Shown piece after piece: positions 19,362-28,385 of a DNA stretch of 64,000 nt. The first letter of the stretch is position 1; every line of letters begins with the position of its first letter. A program made the translations under genes and the position numbers. The notes under the pieces are model-generated. The model saw only the letters and a program-made list of their open reading frames with translations, was not told where the DNA came from and searched no databases. Origin of the DNA: Elusimicrobiales bacterium (GTDB lineage Bacteria > Elusimicrobiota > Elusimicrobia > Elusimicrobiales > UBA9959); contig JAQTZB010000003.1 in the NCBI GenBank assembly GCA_028688015.1, positions 248,001 through 312,000 of the forward strand, in the 5' to 3' direction.

Positions 19362-20111
19362 ATGAGGGCGCGGCGCGACTGGCACGAGGATTTTTTCAAG
19401 AACTCCTTCTACAACCCCGCCTCCCCGGCGGCCGTGGCCCACGCGCCCGCCGAGGCGGCCTTCATCCTCAAACAGCTGAAACTGAAGAAGGGCTCCGCCC
19501 TGCTGGACCTGTGCTGCGGGCCGGGCCGCCATGCCGTGGAATTCGCGCGGCGCGGCCTGGCGGTCACCGGCTGCGACTACTCGGCAGAGTACCTCAAAGA
19601 AGCGGCCGGGCGGGCGAAGAAGCGCGGGGTTTCGCTGCGGCTGCTGCGCGGCGATATGCGCCGGCTTGAATTCAGCGGCGAGTTCGACGCTGCCGTCAAC
19701 CTCTTCACCAGCTTCGGCTATTTCCTGAAATTCTCGGACGACCTGAAGACGCTGAAAGGCGTCGCGAAGGCACTGAAGCCCGGCGGGCTGTTCCTGATAG
19801 AACTCATCAACGGCGACTACATCCGGGCCCATTTCGCCCCCAGGGACTGGTATGACATGGGCGACCATTACCTCCTGGAGAGCCGGACCGACGACGGGGA
19901 CGGGCTGCACAACACCTGGACGAAGATCCCGAAACGGAAAGGAAAGATCCTGGAGCGGTGTTTTTTTAACCGCCTGTACGGCAGGGCCCGCCTGGAAGCC
20001 GCACTTAAGAAGGCCGGCCTGCGGCCGCTGAAGTTCTGGGGCGGCTACCGGGGGCAGACGCTGTCCCCGGACGCCGTCCGGCTGATCTGCCTGGCAAAAA
20101 AGGCCCGATGA
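19362..20111 (+). CDS. SAM-dependent methyltransferase (class I)
   Basis: The 249-aa protein has the SAM-binding motif I LLDLCCGPGRHAVEFA (about residue 47), an acidic motif II loop (VTGCDYS), and motif III/IV region GEFDAAVNLFTSFGYF. The C-terminal half has its own beta region (DYIRAHFAPRDWYDMGDHYL) typical of small-molecule methyltransferases of the UbiE/COQ5-like group. The substrate is unknown. Its end overlaps the next gene by 4 nt (ATGA), another SAM enzyme, so the pair is translationally coupled. Confidence 0.82.
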   Translation: MRARRDWHEDFFKNSFYNPASPAAVAHAPAEAAFILKQLKLKKGSALLDLCCGPGRHAVEFARRGLAVTGCDYSAEYLKEAAGRAKKRGVSLRLLRGDMRRLEFSGEFDAAVNLFTSFGYFLKFSDDLKTLKGVAKALKPGGLFLIELINGDYIRAHFAPRDWYDMGDHYLLESRTDDGDGLHNTWTKIPKRKGKILERCFFNRLYGRARLEAALKKAGLRPLKFWGGYRGQTLSPDAVRLICLAKKAR

Positions 20112-20701
20112 AGTTCCGCCTCAAAGATCTCCTGCTGATGGCGCTGGTGTTCGCCGCGATGGCGGCGCTGCTGGTCCTCGCCTACCAATTCCGCCGCGAC
20201 GGCTGGCTTTTCTGGGCCCTGGCCGTGCTGGCGGCGCCCAGCCTGGCCGCCTTCATCTTCGGGGCGCCCTTCGTGCCTGCCACCATGGAGGCCGCCCGCG
20301 GAATGACGGAGGCAGCCGGGCTGAAGCCGGGCGAGACCGTCTACGACATAGGCTGCGGCGACGGTCGGGTAGTCTACCTGGCCGTCCGGGATTACGGCGT
20401 GAAAGGCGTAGGCATAGAACTGTCGCCGCTGGTCTACCTGCTGGCGCGCGCCCGGGGGCTGCTGTGGCGCTCCGGCGCCGAGATAAAACTGGGGGATTTC
20501 CGCTGGCACGACCTGTCCGGAGCCGACGCCGTCTTCTGCTACCTCAGCGGCGATGTCCTGGCTGCCCTGGAAACCAAGCTAAAAAAAGAGCTGAGGCCGG
20601 GCGCCCGGGTGGTCTCGCTGGTCTACAGATTTCCGTCTTGGAAAGAGAGCCGCTCGCTCACCTGCGGCGGACTGCCCGTCCGGGTCTACATAAAAGAGTA
20701 G
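20108..20701 (+). CDS. Membrane-anchored SAM-dependent methyltransferase-like protein
   Basis: The 197-aa protein has two N-terminal membrane helices (residues about 8-26 and 35-52) and a cytoplasmic class I fold with motif I VYDIGCGDGRVVYLAV (about 79) and acidic loop GVGIELSPL. This arrangement, a hydrophobic N-terminus with a truncated methyltransferase core, recurs in small membrane proteins of unknown substrate. Possible targets are a lipid or a membrane protein. It is coupled to the preceding methyltransferase gene. Confidence 0.78.
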   Translation: MKFRLKDLLLMALVFAAMAALLVLAYQFRRDGWLFWALAVLAAPSLAAFIFGAPFVPATMEAARGMTEAAGLKPGETVYDIGCGDGRVVYLAVRDYGVKGVGIELSPLVYLLARARGLLWRSGAEIKLGDFRWHDLSGADAVFCYLSGDVLAALETKLKKELRPGARVVSLVYRFPSWKESRSLTCGGLPVRVYIKE

Positions 20702-20725
20702 CGCGCCCCGCGGCGCAAAAAGAAA

Positions 20726-20751
20726 AACCCCGCGCCGCTGGGCGCGGGGTT
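20726..20751. terminator. Bidirectional terminator between convergent genes
   Basis: Eleven-base arms aaccccgcgcc / ggcgcggggtt with a gctg loop. A-tract on the left and T-rich sequence on the right let it serve the methyltransferase operon (plus) and the Pro/His/Gly-rich gene (minus). Confidence 0.8.
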
Positions 20752-20768
20752 CGTCTTGCTCCGCAGGC

Positions 20769-21839
20769 TTAGCGGATCTCGAAGGTCTCCATCGTGCTGG
20801 CTTCGGCGCCGGAGGACAGCGGGCCCGAGCGGAAGAACTTGAGCGTAACCACGTACTTGCCGGGCTTCGGCGCGTCCAGCAGCTTCAGCTCGTAAGCGGC
20901 GGCCGTGTCGAAGGCCTTCGTGACGTTGAACTTCACGAAGGAGTTGAGCACCTGGTCCACGGGCATACCCTGGTTTATTTCGGGGATATTCATGCCGTCG
21001 GCGGTGATGGTGATCTTCTCGCCGCGGAAGTAGTCGGCGCGGTTATCCTTCAGCACCAGGCGCACGTCGCCGGCCGCGGTCACGCCGGCGAAGCTCACGG
21101 ACAGCTCCTTGGCGTCGGGCTGGGCGGGCTTCTTGGCGCCGGGGGTCAGCGTGAAGATGGTGGCGCGGCGGAACAGCCCGTCGTCGTTGCGCTCGGTCAC
21201 GGCGTAGTCGTAGAGCATGCCGGCGGTATTCACCGTCACGTACTTGGGGCCCTTCATGCAGACCTCCAGCCGCTCGGTCTCCCAAGCCTCCAGCTGGCGC
21301 GGGCCGATGTTCACGGTAACTTTGCGCTTGTGGTAGTTGGAAGAGGGCCGGCAGTGCTGGTAGCCGCCGTAGTAAGGCGCCTGGCACTCCTCACCGTATT
21401 CCTCGAGGAGCAGGTCCAGGGTCTGGCTGAACGGGCTCTGCGCGTTGAACTCCATCGTGCGGCAGCTGTCGCGGTAACCGCCGAAGTGGTACTGCGGAGG
21501 GGGCGGCGGGTTATGGTCCCAGCCGGGGTTGTACGGCGGGGGCGGCGGATGGCCGCCGGGATGGTTTGGCTGCGTGTGCCCGGGATTCCAGGGCTGGGGC
21601 GGAGGGGGAGGAGGCGGCTGATGGCCGCCCGGGTGGCCGGGGTGCTGCGGCGGGGGCGGGTGGCTCCCGGGATGGCCCGGCTGGGGGCGGTCGCCGGCGA
21701 GGTCGGCCACTATGCCGGCCACGTCCAGGAAAGTATCAAGGCCGCCTGACTTGGCGCCGTCGAAGTTAACCTCCGCGGCGCGGGCGGCTGCCGACATTAC
21801 CATCAGCGCCGCAAAAACGAACGCTATTTCCTTCTTCAT
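20769..21839 (-). CDS. Secreted protein with long Pro/His/Gly-rich linker
   Basis: I place the start at the ATG at 21839, with AAGGAG 7 nt upstream and an immediate signal peptide (MKKEIAFVFAALMVMSAAARAAE). The 356-aa product has a segment of about 75 residues of Pro, His and Gly (for example GHPGGHQPPPPPPPQPWNPG) from residue about 45 to 122. A Cys-containing domain follows (five Cys: DSC, EEC, QHC and later EVC), then a beta-rich C-terminal half. The His-rich linker could bind metals or span the periplasm or surface. No family recognised. Confidence 0.7.
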   Translation of the reverse strand: MKKEIAFVFAALMVMSAAARAAEVNFDGAKSGGLDTFLDVAGIVADLAGDRPQPGHPGSHPPPPQHPGHPGGHQPPPPPPPQPWNPGHTQPNHPGGHPPPPPYNPGWDHNPPPPPQYHFGGYRDSCRTMEFNAQSPFSQTLDLLLEEYGEECQAPYYGGYQHCRPSSNYHKRKVTVNIGPRQLEAWETERLEVCMKGPKYVTVNTAGMLYDYAVTERNDDGLFRRATIFTLTPGAKKPAQPDAKELSVSFAGVTAAGDVRLVLKDNRADYFRGEKITITADGMNIPEINQGMPVDQVLNSFVKFNVTKAFDTAAAYELKLLDAPKPGKYVVTLKFFRSGPLSSGAEASTMETFEIR

Positions 21840-21894
21840 TAATTGTCTCCTTGCCGAATGCTTCCGGTTAAAAAGGCTTACCAAGGTTGCTTGA

Positions 21895-21908
21895 GGATAA
21901 TTTTATCC
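21895..21908 (-). promoter_or_regulatory. Palindrome ggataattttatcc upstream of the Pro/His/Gly-rich gene
   Basis: A perfect 14-bp palindrome with an AT core lies 55 nt upstream of the start, and a TAAAAT hexamer on the minus strand falls within it. It could be a promoter with an operator. The rest of the 21840-22043 gap shows only small GC hairpins and no gene. Confidence 0.3.
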
Positions 21909-22043
21909 AATAGCCGCGGGAGGCAAATAGAGGCGGGAGACCCAGCAGGCCGCGGTATTATGACCCAGGCCGGGCTAGGCCCTTAGGGACGCTGAGCCCC
22001 CGGGCAGGGACGGCGCTAATTTATTTGTTCAGGGGGCGGCCGG

Positions 22044-23066
22044 CTAGGCGCCCGCTGCCAGCTGGCCGCAGGCCGCGGCGATGTCGGCGCCCTTCTCCGG
22101 GCGCAGGTAGGTGCGCACTCCGGCGCGAATGAGCTCCAGTTGGAACTCCTTGACGCGGGGCGACTCGCCGCCGTGAGCGCCGGGCGGGTTGTAGGGGATC
22201 AGGTTCACCCGGCAGGGGATGTCGCCTATCAGCCGGGCCAGCAGCGCGGAATCTGCCGGGCGGTCGTTGAGGCCGGGGAACAGGATATACTCGAACATCA
22301 CCAGGGCCTTGCGCGCGGCGCAGTAGGCGCGCACCGCCTCCAGCACCCTGCGCAGCGGATATTTTTTCTCCATCGGGGCCATACGGGCGCGTTGTTCCTC
22401 GTCGGCGGCCACTACGGAAATGGCCAGCCGCACCCGCAGGTCGGAGGCCGCCAACTCTTCTATCACCGGTATTATGCCCACGGTGGAGACCGTCATCTTG
22501 GCCTGCGGGAAATGGCGGCCCCGGCTGTCTGAAAGGATCAAGATCGCCCGCTTCACGTTCTCCCAGTTCAGGAACGGCTCGCCCATGCCCATGAAGACCA
22601 GGCTGTTCAGGGTGCCGGCCTCTTTGAGGCAGGCCTCGAACTGGGCTATGATCTCGACCGGGGTGAGCGAGCGCTTCAGCCCGAGGGCGCCGGTGGCGCA
22701 GAAGGTGCAGCCGCAGGAGCAGCCGGACTGCGATGAGAGGCAGGCCGCAACCCTGTCCTTGGCGGGCAGCACCACGCATTCGGCGGGGGCGCCGCCCGGG
22801 AAGCGGAAAAGTAATTTTTTAGTGCCGTCCTTCGAAAGCTGGACGCGCTCCGGCCCCGGCAGCGGGGGGAGGGAGAAAGCCTTGTCCAAGGCCGCGCAGA
22901 CGCGAGGCGGCACGTTCCAGAGCGCGCCCCCGGCCGCGGTTTTGCCCCGGTGCACGGCCAGGAAGACGGCCTCGGCGTGGGCAGGCTTCTCGCCGAGGGC
23001 CGCCAGGGCGTCAGCCAGCTCCAGGCGGGTCAGGCCGCGCAGGTCGGGTAAGCCTTGGGTCTCCAT
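22044..23066 (-). CDS. rlmN: 23S rRNA (adenine2503-C2)-methyltransferase / tRNA A37 methyltransferase RlmN
   Basis: The 340-aa radical SAM enzyme has the cluster motif C-x3-C-x2-C in GCSCGCTFCATG, the glycine-rich SAM site MGMGEPFLN, and the C-terminal catalytic Cys in AAACGQL that forms the methyl-protein intermediate. These features separate RlmN from Cfr only weakly; housekeeping context and length favour RlmN. It methylates A2503 of 23S rRNA and A37 of some tRNAs. It is a single gene, transcribed away from the aconitase operon. Confidence 0.93.
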   Translation of the reverse strand: METQGLPDLRGLTRLELADALAALGEKPAHAEAVFLAVHRGKTAAGGALWNVPPRVCAALDKAFSLPPLPGPERVQLSKDGTKKLLFRFPGGAPAECVVLPAKDRVAACLSSQSGCSCGCTFCATGALGLKRSLTPVEIIAQFEACLKEAGTLNSLVFMGMGEPFLNWENVKRAILILSDSRGRHFPQAKMTVSTVGIIPVIEELAASDLRVRLAISVVAADEEQRARMAPMEKKYPLRRVLEAVRAYCAARKALVMFEYILFPGLNDRPADSALLARLIGDIPCRVNLIPYNPPGAHGGESPRVKEFQLELIRAGVRTYLRPEKGADIAAACGQLAAGA

Positions 23067-23099
23067 TCAGGTCTATTCTATTAAATCCCGGGGTTGCCT

Positions 23100-23128
23100 T
23101 TGGTCAATGGTAAAGTTTCTTTTATTAT
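23100..23128 (+). promoter_or_regulatory. Possible promoter of the aconitase-ATP-citrate lyase operon
   Basis: TTGGTC and TATTAT are separated by 17 nt, about 70 nt upstream of the aconitase start. The -35 match is poor. A small hairpin (ccccc-gcc-ggggg) lies in the leader. Confidence 0.3.
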
Positions 23129-23198
23129 GAGAAAATATCCCTAACGGCGTTTAAGCCCCCCGCCGGGGGCAGGTTCAAGTTCTTCCAAGGAGCTCTTC

Positions 23199-25124
23199 AT
23201 GAAACAGAACATCGTCGAAAAGATCCTCGTTTCCCACCTCAAAGAAGGCGAGTACGTCAAAGGCCGCGAGATCGGCATCCGCATAGACCAGACCCTGACG
23301 CAGGACGCTACCGGGACCATGGCTTACCTGCAGTTCGAGGCGATGGGCCTCAAAGACATCAAGACGGACCTGTCTGTTTCCTATGTCGACCACAACACGG
23401 TGCAGGTCGGCTTCGAGAACGCCGACGACCACCGCTACCTGCGCACCGTCGCGGCGCGCTACGGCGTGGTGTTCTCCCGCCCGGGCAACGGCATCTGCCA
23501 CCAGGTGCACCTGGAGCGCTTCGGCAAACCCGGCACCACGCTGCTGGGCTCCGACTCCCACACTCCCACCGGCGGCGGCATAGGCCAGGTGGCCATCGGC
23601 GCGGGCGGTCTCGACGTGGCCGTGGCGATGGGCGGCGGCCTGTTCTATACTGCGGCCCCTAAGGTTTACCTGGTGCACCTCACCGGCGAACTGAAACCCT
23701 GGGTCACAGCGAAAGACGTCGTCTTGAAAATGCTCGAGCTCCTGACCACCAAGGGCAACGTGGGCGTTATGCTTGAATACGGCGGCCCCGGGGTCAAAAC
23801 CCTCTCCGTGCCGCAGCGCGCCACCATAGCCAACATGGGCGCAGAGATGGGCGTGACCTGCTCGGTCTTCCCGTCCGATTCCGTGACGCATAAGTTCCTG
23901 AAGGCCCAGCAGCGCGAGGGCGACTGGACGGAGCTGAAGGCCGACGCGGGCGCAGAATACGACCGCGTGATAGAGCTGGACCTCGGCGCCGTAGAACCGC
24001 TGGCCGCCGCACCGCACAGCCCGGGCAACGTCAAGAAGATAGCGGACCTCGCAGGCGCCGCCGTGGACCAGGTCTGCATCGGCTCCTGCACCAACTCCTC
24101 CTACCGCGACATGATGACCGTGGCCGCGATCCTCAAAGGCCACACCGTGATGCCCGGCCTCACGCTGGGCATCGCGCCCGGCTCCCGCCAGGTGCTGCAG
24201 ATGCTCGCCAAGAACGGCGCGCTCGCGGACATGATAGGCGCGGGCGCCCGCATCCTCGAGAGCGCCTGCGGCTTCTGCATCGGCAACCACTTCTCGCCCA
24301 AGAGCGGCGGCGTCAGCCTGCGCACGTCCAACCGCAACTTCGAGGCCCGCAGCGGCACCGCCGACGCGCAGGTGTACCTGGTCAGCCCCGAGGTGGCCGC
24401 GCTGGCCGCCCTCACCGGCAAGTTCACCGACCCGCGCAAGTCCCACGTGAAGTTCCCGGAGATCCACGAGCCGCACGAGTTCCTGGCCGACGACACGATG
24501 TTCATCAAACCCACGGCGGCGCTGAGGAAAACCGAGGTCTTCCGCGGCCCCAACATCGGCGAACCGCCCAAGAACGGCCGGATGCCGGAAGCGCTCAACG
24601 GCGAGGTGATGATCCACGTCGGCGACAAGATCACCACCGACCACATCATGCCGGCCGGCGCGCGGCTGAAGTACCGTTCCAACGTGCCCAAGTACGCGCA
24701 GTTCGTGTTCGAGAACGTGGACAAGACCTTCCCGGACCGCTGCCTCAGGAGCAAGTCTCACAACATCATCGTGGCCGGAGACTCCTACGGCCAGGGCTCG
24801 AGCCGCGAGCACGCGGCCATGTGCCCGATGTTCCTGGGCGTCAAGGCAGTGCTCGCCAAGTCGTTCGAGCGCATCCACGCGGCCAACCTCATCAACTTCG
24901 GCATCGCGCCGCTGACGTTCAGGAACCCGGCGGACTACGAAAAGGTGCAGAAGGGCGACAAGCTGACCTGCCCGGTCTGGCATGACGCCTTCGCGAAGGG
25001 GCTGCCGGTAGTCCTGCGCAACGAGCGCACCGGCGCCGACATAGAATGCGTCTGCGCTCTCTCCGACCGCCAGCGGGGCATACTCGCCTCCGGCGGCCTG
25101 CTGAACCACACTACCGGCAAATAA
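23199..25124 (+). CDS. acn: Aconitate hydratase
   Basis: The 641-aa single-chain aconitase interconverts citrate and isocitrate using a 4Fe-4S cluster. Ligand Cys are in GSCTNSS (about residue 289) and ACGFCIG (about 355-358). Substrate-binding motifs GSDSHTPTGGGIGQVAIG (about 117) and the swivelling-domain AGDSYGQGSSREHAA (about 525) are intact. The length suits the shorter bacterial/archaeal-type aconitases rather than the 890-aa AcnA. It opens an operon with both ATP-citrate lyase subunits 11 nt downstream. That context points to citrate flux toward acetyl-CoA and oxaloacetate. Confidence 0.95.
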   Translation: MKQNIVEKILVSHLKEGEYVKGREIGIRIDQTLTQDATGTMAYLQFEAMGLKDIKTDLSVSYVDHNTVQVGFENADDHRYLRTVAARYGVVFSRPGNGICHQVHLERFGKPGTTLLGSDSHTPTGGGIGQVAIGAGGLDVAVAMGGGLFYTAAPKVYLVHLTGELKPWVTAKDVVLKMLELLTTKGNVGVMLEYGGPGVKTLSVPQRATIANMGAEMGVTCSVFPSDSVTHKFLKAQQREGDWTELKADAGAEYDRVIELDLGAVEPLAAAPHSPGNVKKIADLAGAAVDQVCIGSCTNSSYRDMMTVAAILKGHTVMPGLTLGIAPGSRQVLQMLAKNGALADMIGAGARILESACGFCIGNHFSPKSGGVSLRTSNRNFEARSGTADAQVYLVSPEVAALAALTGKFTDPRKSHVKFPEIHEPHEFLADDTMFIKPTAALRKTEVFRGPNIGEPPKNGRMPEALNGEVMIHVGDKITTDHIMPAGARLKYRSNVPKYAQFVFENVDKTFPDRCLRSKSHNIIVAGDSYGQGSSREHAAMCPMFLGVKAVLAKSFERIHAANLINFGIAPLTFRNPADYEKVQKGDKLTCPVWHDAFAKGLPVVLRNERTGADIECVCALSDRQRGILASGGLLNHTTGK

Positions 25125-25135
25125 AGGAAATCATC

Positions 25136-26449
25136 ATGGCACAACGCGGCATCAGGGAATACGAAGGCAAGAAGATACTTTTCGACGGGCTGGCCAAAAC
25201 CCTCCCGTCCTTTAAGGGCAAGTCGGAAAAGCTGGCGCTTGTCAGGCCGGACACCGATCCCAAGAAACTCGTCAAGGACCACCCGTGGCTGCTCAAGGAA
25301 AAGCTGGTGGCCAAGCCCGACCAGCTGTTCGGCAAGCGCGGCAAGCACGGCCTGCTGTGCCTGAACGCCGACTTCAAGACCGCCTGGAACTGGATCAGCG
25401 AGCGGATGAACAAGACGGTCACCGTGGGCAAGACCACCGGCGAGCTGAATGTCTTCATGATAGAGCCGTTCACCCCGCATAAAGAGGACGCTGAAGAGTG
25501 CTACGTGGCCATCCGCGCCTACCGCGACTACGATACGGTGTACCTCTCCAACAAGGGCGGCATCTATGTCGAGGAGAACTGGGACAAGGTAAAAGAAACC
25601 CGCGTGCCGATCCTCTCCTCCATAGACGACGTGAAACTCAATATGCCCGAATTCGGCAAGCGGCGCGCGCAGATAGAGGAATTCGTGCGCGCGCTCTACA
25701 AAGTCTATGCCGAGGGCCACTTTACATACCTGGAGATAAACCCGTTCACTTTCCTCGGCGACGAGATAGTGCCGCTGGACCTGGTGGCGCGCGTGGACGA
25801 CACCGCGGCCTTCGAGTGCACCAGGATCTGGGGCGACCTGGAGTTTCCGTCCTCTTTCGGCCAGCATCTGACGAAGGAAGAGGAATTCATCCGCTCGGTG
25901 GACGAAGGCACCGGCGCGAGCCTGAAACTTACGATGCTCAACCCCGACGGCCGCGTGTGGAACATGGTGGCCGGGGGCGGCGCATCCGTGATCTACGCGG
26001 ACACCGTCTGCGACCTGGGCTTCTCCAAGGACCTCGCCAATTACGGAGAGTACTCCGGCGACCCGTCGGCCGAGGACACCTACCAGTACGCGCGCACCAT
26101 CCTGGACCTGATGACGCGCAAGAAGGACCCGCGCGGCAAGGTGCTCATCATCGGCGGCGGCATAGCCAACTTCACCGACGTGGCCAAGACCTTCAAGGGC
26201 ATCATCAGGGCCCTGACCGAGTATAAGCAGAAGCTCGTGGACGGCAAGGTGAAGATCTACGTGCGCCGCGGCGGCCCCAACTACAAGGAAGGCCTGGCCA
26301 ACATGCGCAAGCTGGGCGAGACCCTGGGCGTGCCGATAGAGGTGTACGGCCCCGAGACCCACATGACCGCCGTGGTTTCCATGGCCCTCAACCCGGCCCC
26401 GGCCAAAGCCCCGGCCTGCAAGCCTGCCAAAGCGGGAGGTAAGAAATAA
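25136..26449 (+). CDS. aclB: ATP-citrate lyase, ATP-grasp/CoA-binding subunit
   Basis: The 437-aa product starts at the ATG at 25136 (AAGGAAA 7 nt upstream); the longer track ORF is a shadow. It matches the N-terminal part of eukaryotic ATP-citrate lyase closely: KDHPWLL, LVAKPDQLFGKRGK, FTYLEINPF, GDLEFPSSFG, MVAGGGASVIYADT and FVRRGGPNYKEGL-type segments. This is the small subunit of the two-subunit enzyme (AclB in Chlorobium usage). It phosphorylates and activates citrate. Its stop overlaps the aclA start by one base (TAATG), so the subunits are translationally coupled. The C-terminus has an extra Ala/Pro/Lys tail. Confidence 0.95.
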   Translation: MAQRGIREYEGKKILFDGLAKTLPSFKGKSEKLALVRPDTDPKKLVKDHPWLLKEKLVAKPDQLFGKRGKHGLLCLNADFKTAWNWISERMNKTVTVGKTTGELNVFMIEPFTPHKEDAEECYVAIRAYRDYDTVYLSNKGGIYVEENWDKVKETRVPILSSIDDVKLNMPEFGKRRAQIEEFVRALYKVYAEGHFTYLEINPFTFLGDEIVPLDLVARVDDTAAFECTRIWGDLEFPSSFGQHLTKEEEFIRSVDEGTGASLKLTMLNPDGRVWNMVAGGGASVIYADTVCDLGFSKDLANYGEYSGDPSAEDTYQYARTILDLMTRKKDPRGKVLIIGGGIANFTDVAKTFKGIIRALTEYKQKLVDGKVKIYVRRGGPNYKEGLANMRKLGETLGVPIEVYGPETHMTAVVSMALNPAPAKAPACKPAKAGGKK

Positions 26450-28278
26450 TGAAACCCGAGCTTTTCACCAAAGATACTACCGCCATAGTTTACGGCTACC
26501 ATGTCAACGCCATCCAGCGCATGCTGGACTTCGACTACGCGGCGGGCCGCAAGGTCCCGTCGGTGGCGGCCATCGTGAACCCCGGCAGCGAGGGCGTGCA
26601 CAAAGTTTTCTTCGGCAAGGGCGAGATCCTGCTGCCGGTCTACCGCGACCTGAAGTCCGCGGCGGCCAGGCACCCCAAGTCCGACGTGGTGGTGAACTTC
26701 GCCTCCTACCGCTCGGCCTTCGATAGTTCCATGGAGGCCCTCAACCACCCCAACATCCGCACCGTGTGCGTGATCGCCGAGGGCGTGCCGGAGCGCCGCG
26801 CGCGCATCCTGGCCGCGACCGCCGCCAAGCTCGACAAGATGGTCATCGGGCCCGCCACCGTGGGCGGCATCAAGGCCGGCTGCTTCAAGATAGCCAATAC
26901 CGCCGGCACTTACGAGAACATCGTGGAATCCAAGCTGCACCGGCCCGGCTCCGTCGGGTTCGTGTCCAAGTCGGGCGGCCTGTCCAACGAGTGCTACAAC
27001 ATCATAGCCCGCAATACCGACGGCCTTTACGAAGGCATCGCCATAGGCGGCGACGCCTACCCCGGCTCTACGCTGCTGGACCATATCCTGCGCTACGAGG
27101 CCATCCCCGCTGTGAAGCTGATCGTCGCGCTGGGCGAGATAGGCGGCACCGAAGAGCTGCGCATCGTCGAAGCCCTCAAGGCCAAAAAGATCACCAAGCC
27201 GCTGGTCATCTGGGTGACCGGCACCTGCTCCAAGATGTTCCCCGCGGGCGTGCAGTTCGGCCACGCGGGCGCCAAGGCCGGCTCCGACCTGGAGACAGCC
27301 GACGCCAAGAACGCCGCCCTTAAGGCCGCCGGCGCCATAGTGCCGGCTTCCTTCGACGACTACGGCGTGAAGATCAACGAGACTTACGAGAAGCTGGTAA
27401 AGAAGGGCGTCATCAAGCCCGCGGCCGACGTGCCGGCCCCCGCCCTGCCGCTGGACTTCGCGCAGGCGCTGAAAGAGGGCAAGATCCGCAAGGCCACCAC
27501 CTTCATCAACACCATCTCCAACGAGAAGAAGGAGGAGCTGGAATACCTGAACATACCGATCTCCAGGGTGCTGGGCAGCGGCATGGGCATCGGCGGCGTG
27601 ATAGGGCTGCTCTGGTTCAAGCGGCAGTTGCCCGATTACGGCAGCAAGTTCCTGGAGACCGCGCTGATGCTGACCGCGGACCACGGCCCCGCCGTGAGCG
27701 GCGCGCATAACGCCATCGTGGCGGCGCGCGCCGGCAAGGACATCATCTCGGCGCTGGCCTCGGGCCTGCTGACCATCGGCCCGCGCTTCGGCGGCGCCAT
27801 CGACGGCGCGGCGCAGCAGTTCAAGCGCGCCTTCGACGCCGGTCTCACTCCGGAGCAGTTCATAAGGGACATGAAGGGCAAGGGCGCCAACATCCCCGGC
27901 ATCGGCCACAAAGTGAAGAGCCTGACCAACCCCGACATGCGCGTGACGCAGCTCAAGGCCTTCTGCAAGAAGCATTTCAAGAAGACCGACCTGCTCGACT
28001 ACGCCCTCGCCGTGGAACAGCTGACCACCAAGAAGAAGGGCAACCTGATACTCAACGTGGACGGCTGCATCGGCATCGCCTTCGTGGACATGCTGTCGAG
28101 CAGCGGCCAGTTCAGCAAGGACGAGATAGACAACATCGTCAACATGGGCTGCCTGAACGCCCTGTTCGTGGTGGGCCGCTCCATCGGCATCTTCGGGCAC
28201 ATCTTCGACCAGAAGCGCCTGAAGCAGCCCCTGTACCGCACCCCGTACGACGAGATAGCCTACATGACGGACCTGTAA
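26449..28278 (+). CDS. aclA: ATP-citrate lyase, succinyl-CoA-synthetase-like/citrate synthase-like subunit
   Basis: The 609-aa large subunit has a CoA-ligase half with the phospho-His loop QFGHAGAKAG (about residue 265) and a citrate-synthase-like lyase half with IPGIGHKVKS (about 485) and VDGCIGIAFVD (about 545). With AclB it converts citrate, ATP and CoA to acetyl-CoA, oxaloacetate and ADP, the key step of the reductive TCA cycle in Chlorobium and others. In heterotrophs the enzyme can instead supply cytosolic acetyl-CoA. It ends the operon before a strong terminator. Confidence 0.95.
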   Translation: MKPELFTKDTTAIVYGYHVNAIQRMLDFDYAAGRKVPSVAAIVNPGSEGVHKVFFGKGEILLPVYRDLKSAAARHPKSDVVVNFASYRSAFDSSMEALNHPNIRTVCVIAEGVPERRARILAATAAKLDKMVIGPATVGGIKAGCFKIANTAGTYENIVESKLHRPGSVGFVSKSGGLSNECYNIIARNTDGLYEGIAIGGDAYPGSTLLDHILRYEAIPAVKLIVALGEIGGTEELRIVEALKAKKITKPLVIWVTGTCSKMFPAGVQFGHAGAKAGSDLETADAKNAALKAAGAIVPASFDDYGVKINETYEKLVKKGVIKPAADVPAPALPLDFAQALKEGKIRKATTFINTISNEKKEELEYLNIPISRVLGSGMGIGGVIGLLWFKRQLPDYGSKFLETALMLTADHGPAVSGAHNAIVAARAGKDIISALASGLLTIGPRFGGAIDGAAQQFKRAFDAGLTPEQFIRDMKGKGANIPGIGHKVKSLTNPDMRVTQLKAFCKKHFKKTDLLDYALAVEQLTTKKKGNLILNVDGCIGIAFVDMLSSSGQFSKDEIDNIVNMGCLNALFVVGRSIGIFGHIFDQKRLKQPLYRTPYDEIAYMTDL

Positions 28279-28294
28279 GGCTCCGGCAAAACGG

Positions 28295-28326
28295 AGAGCC
28301 CCGGGCAAGACCGGGGCTCTTTTTTT
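28295..28326 (+). terminator. Rho-independent terminator after aclA
   Basis: Ten-base arms agagccccgg / ccggggctct, 6-nt loop, then an eight-T tract. Confidence 0.9.
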
Positions 28327-28385
28327 GCCGCGGAAACACGTTCTAAAATAATTTGTATACTTTTTTCGCCAGATTAAGGAGCCCT

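Noticed and set aside
23175-28308. Long minus-strand ORFs opposite the aconitase/ACL operon
   Set aside because: Shadows of highly conserved plus-strand genes with biased composition and no motifs.
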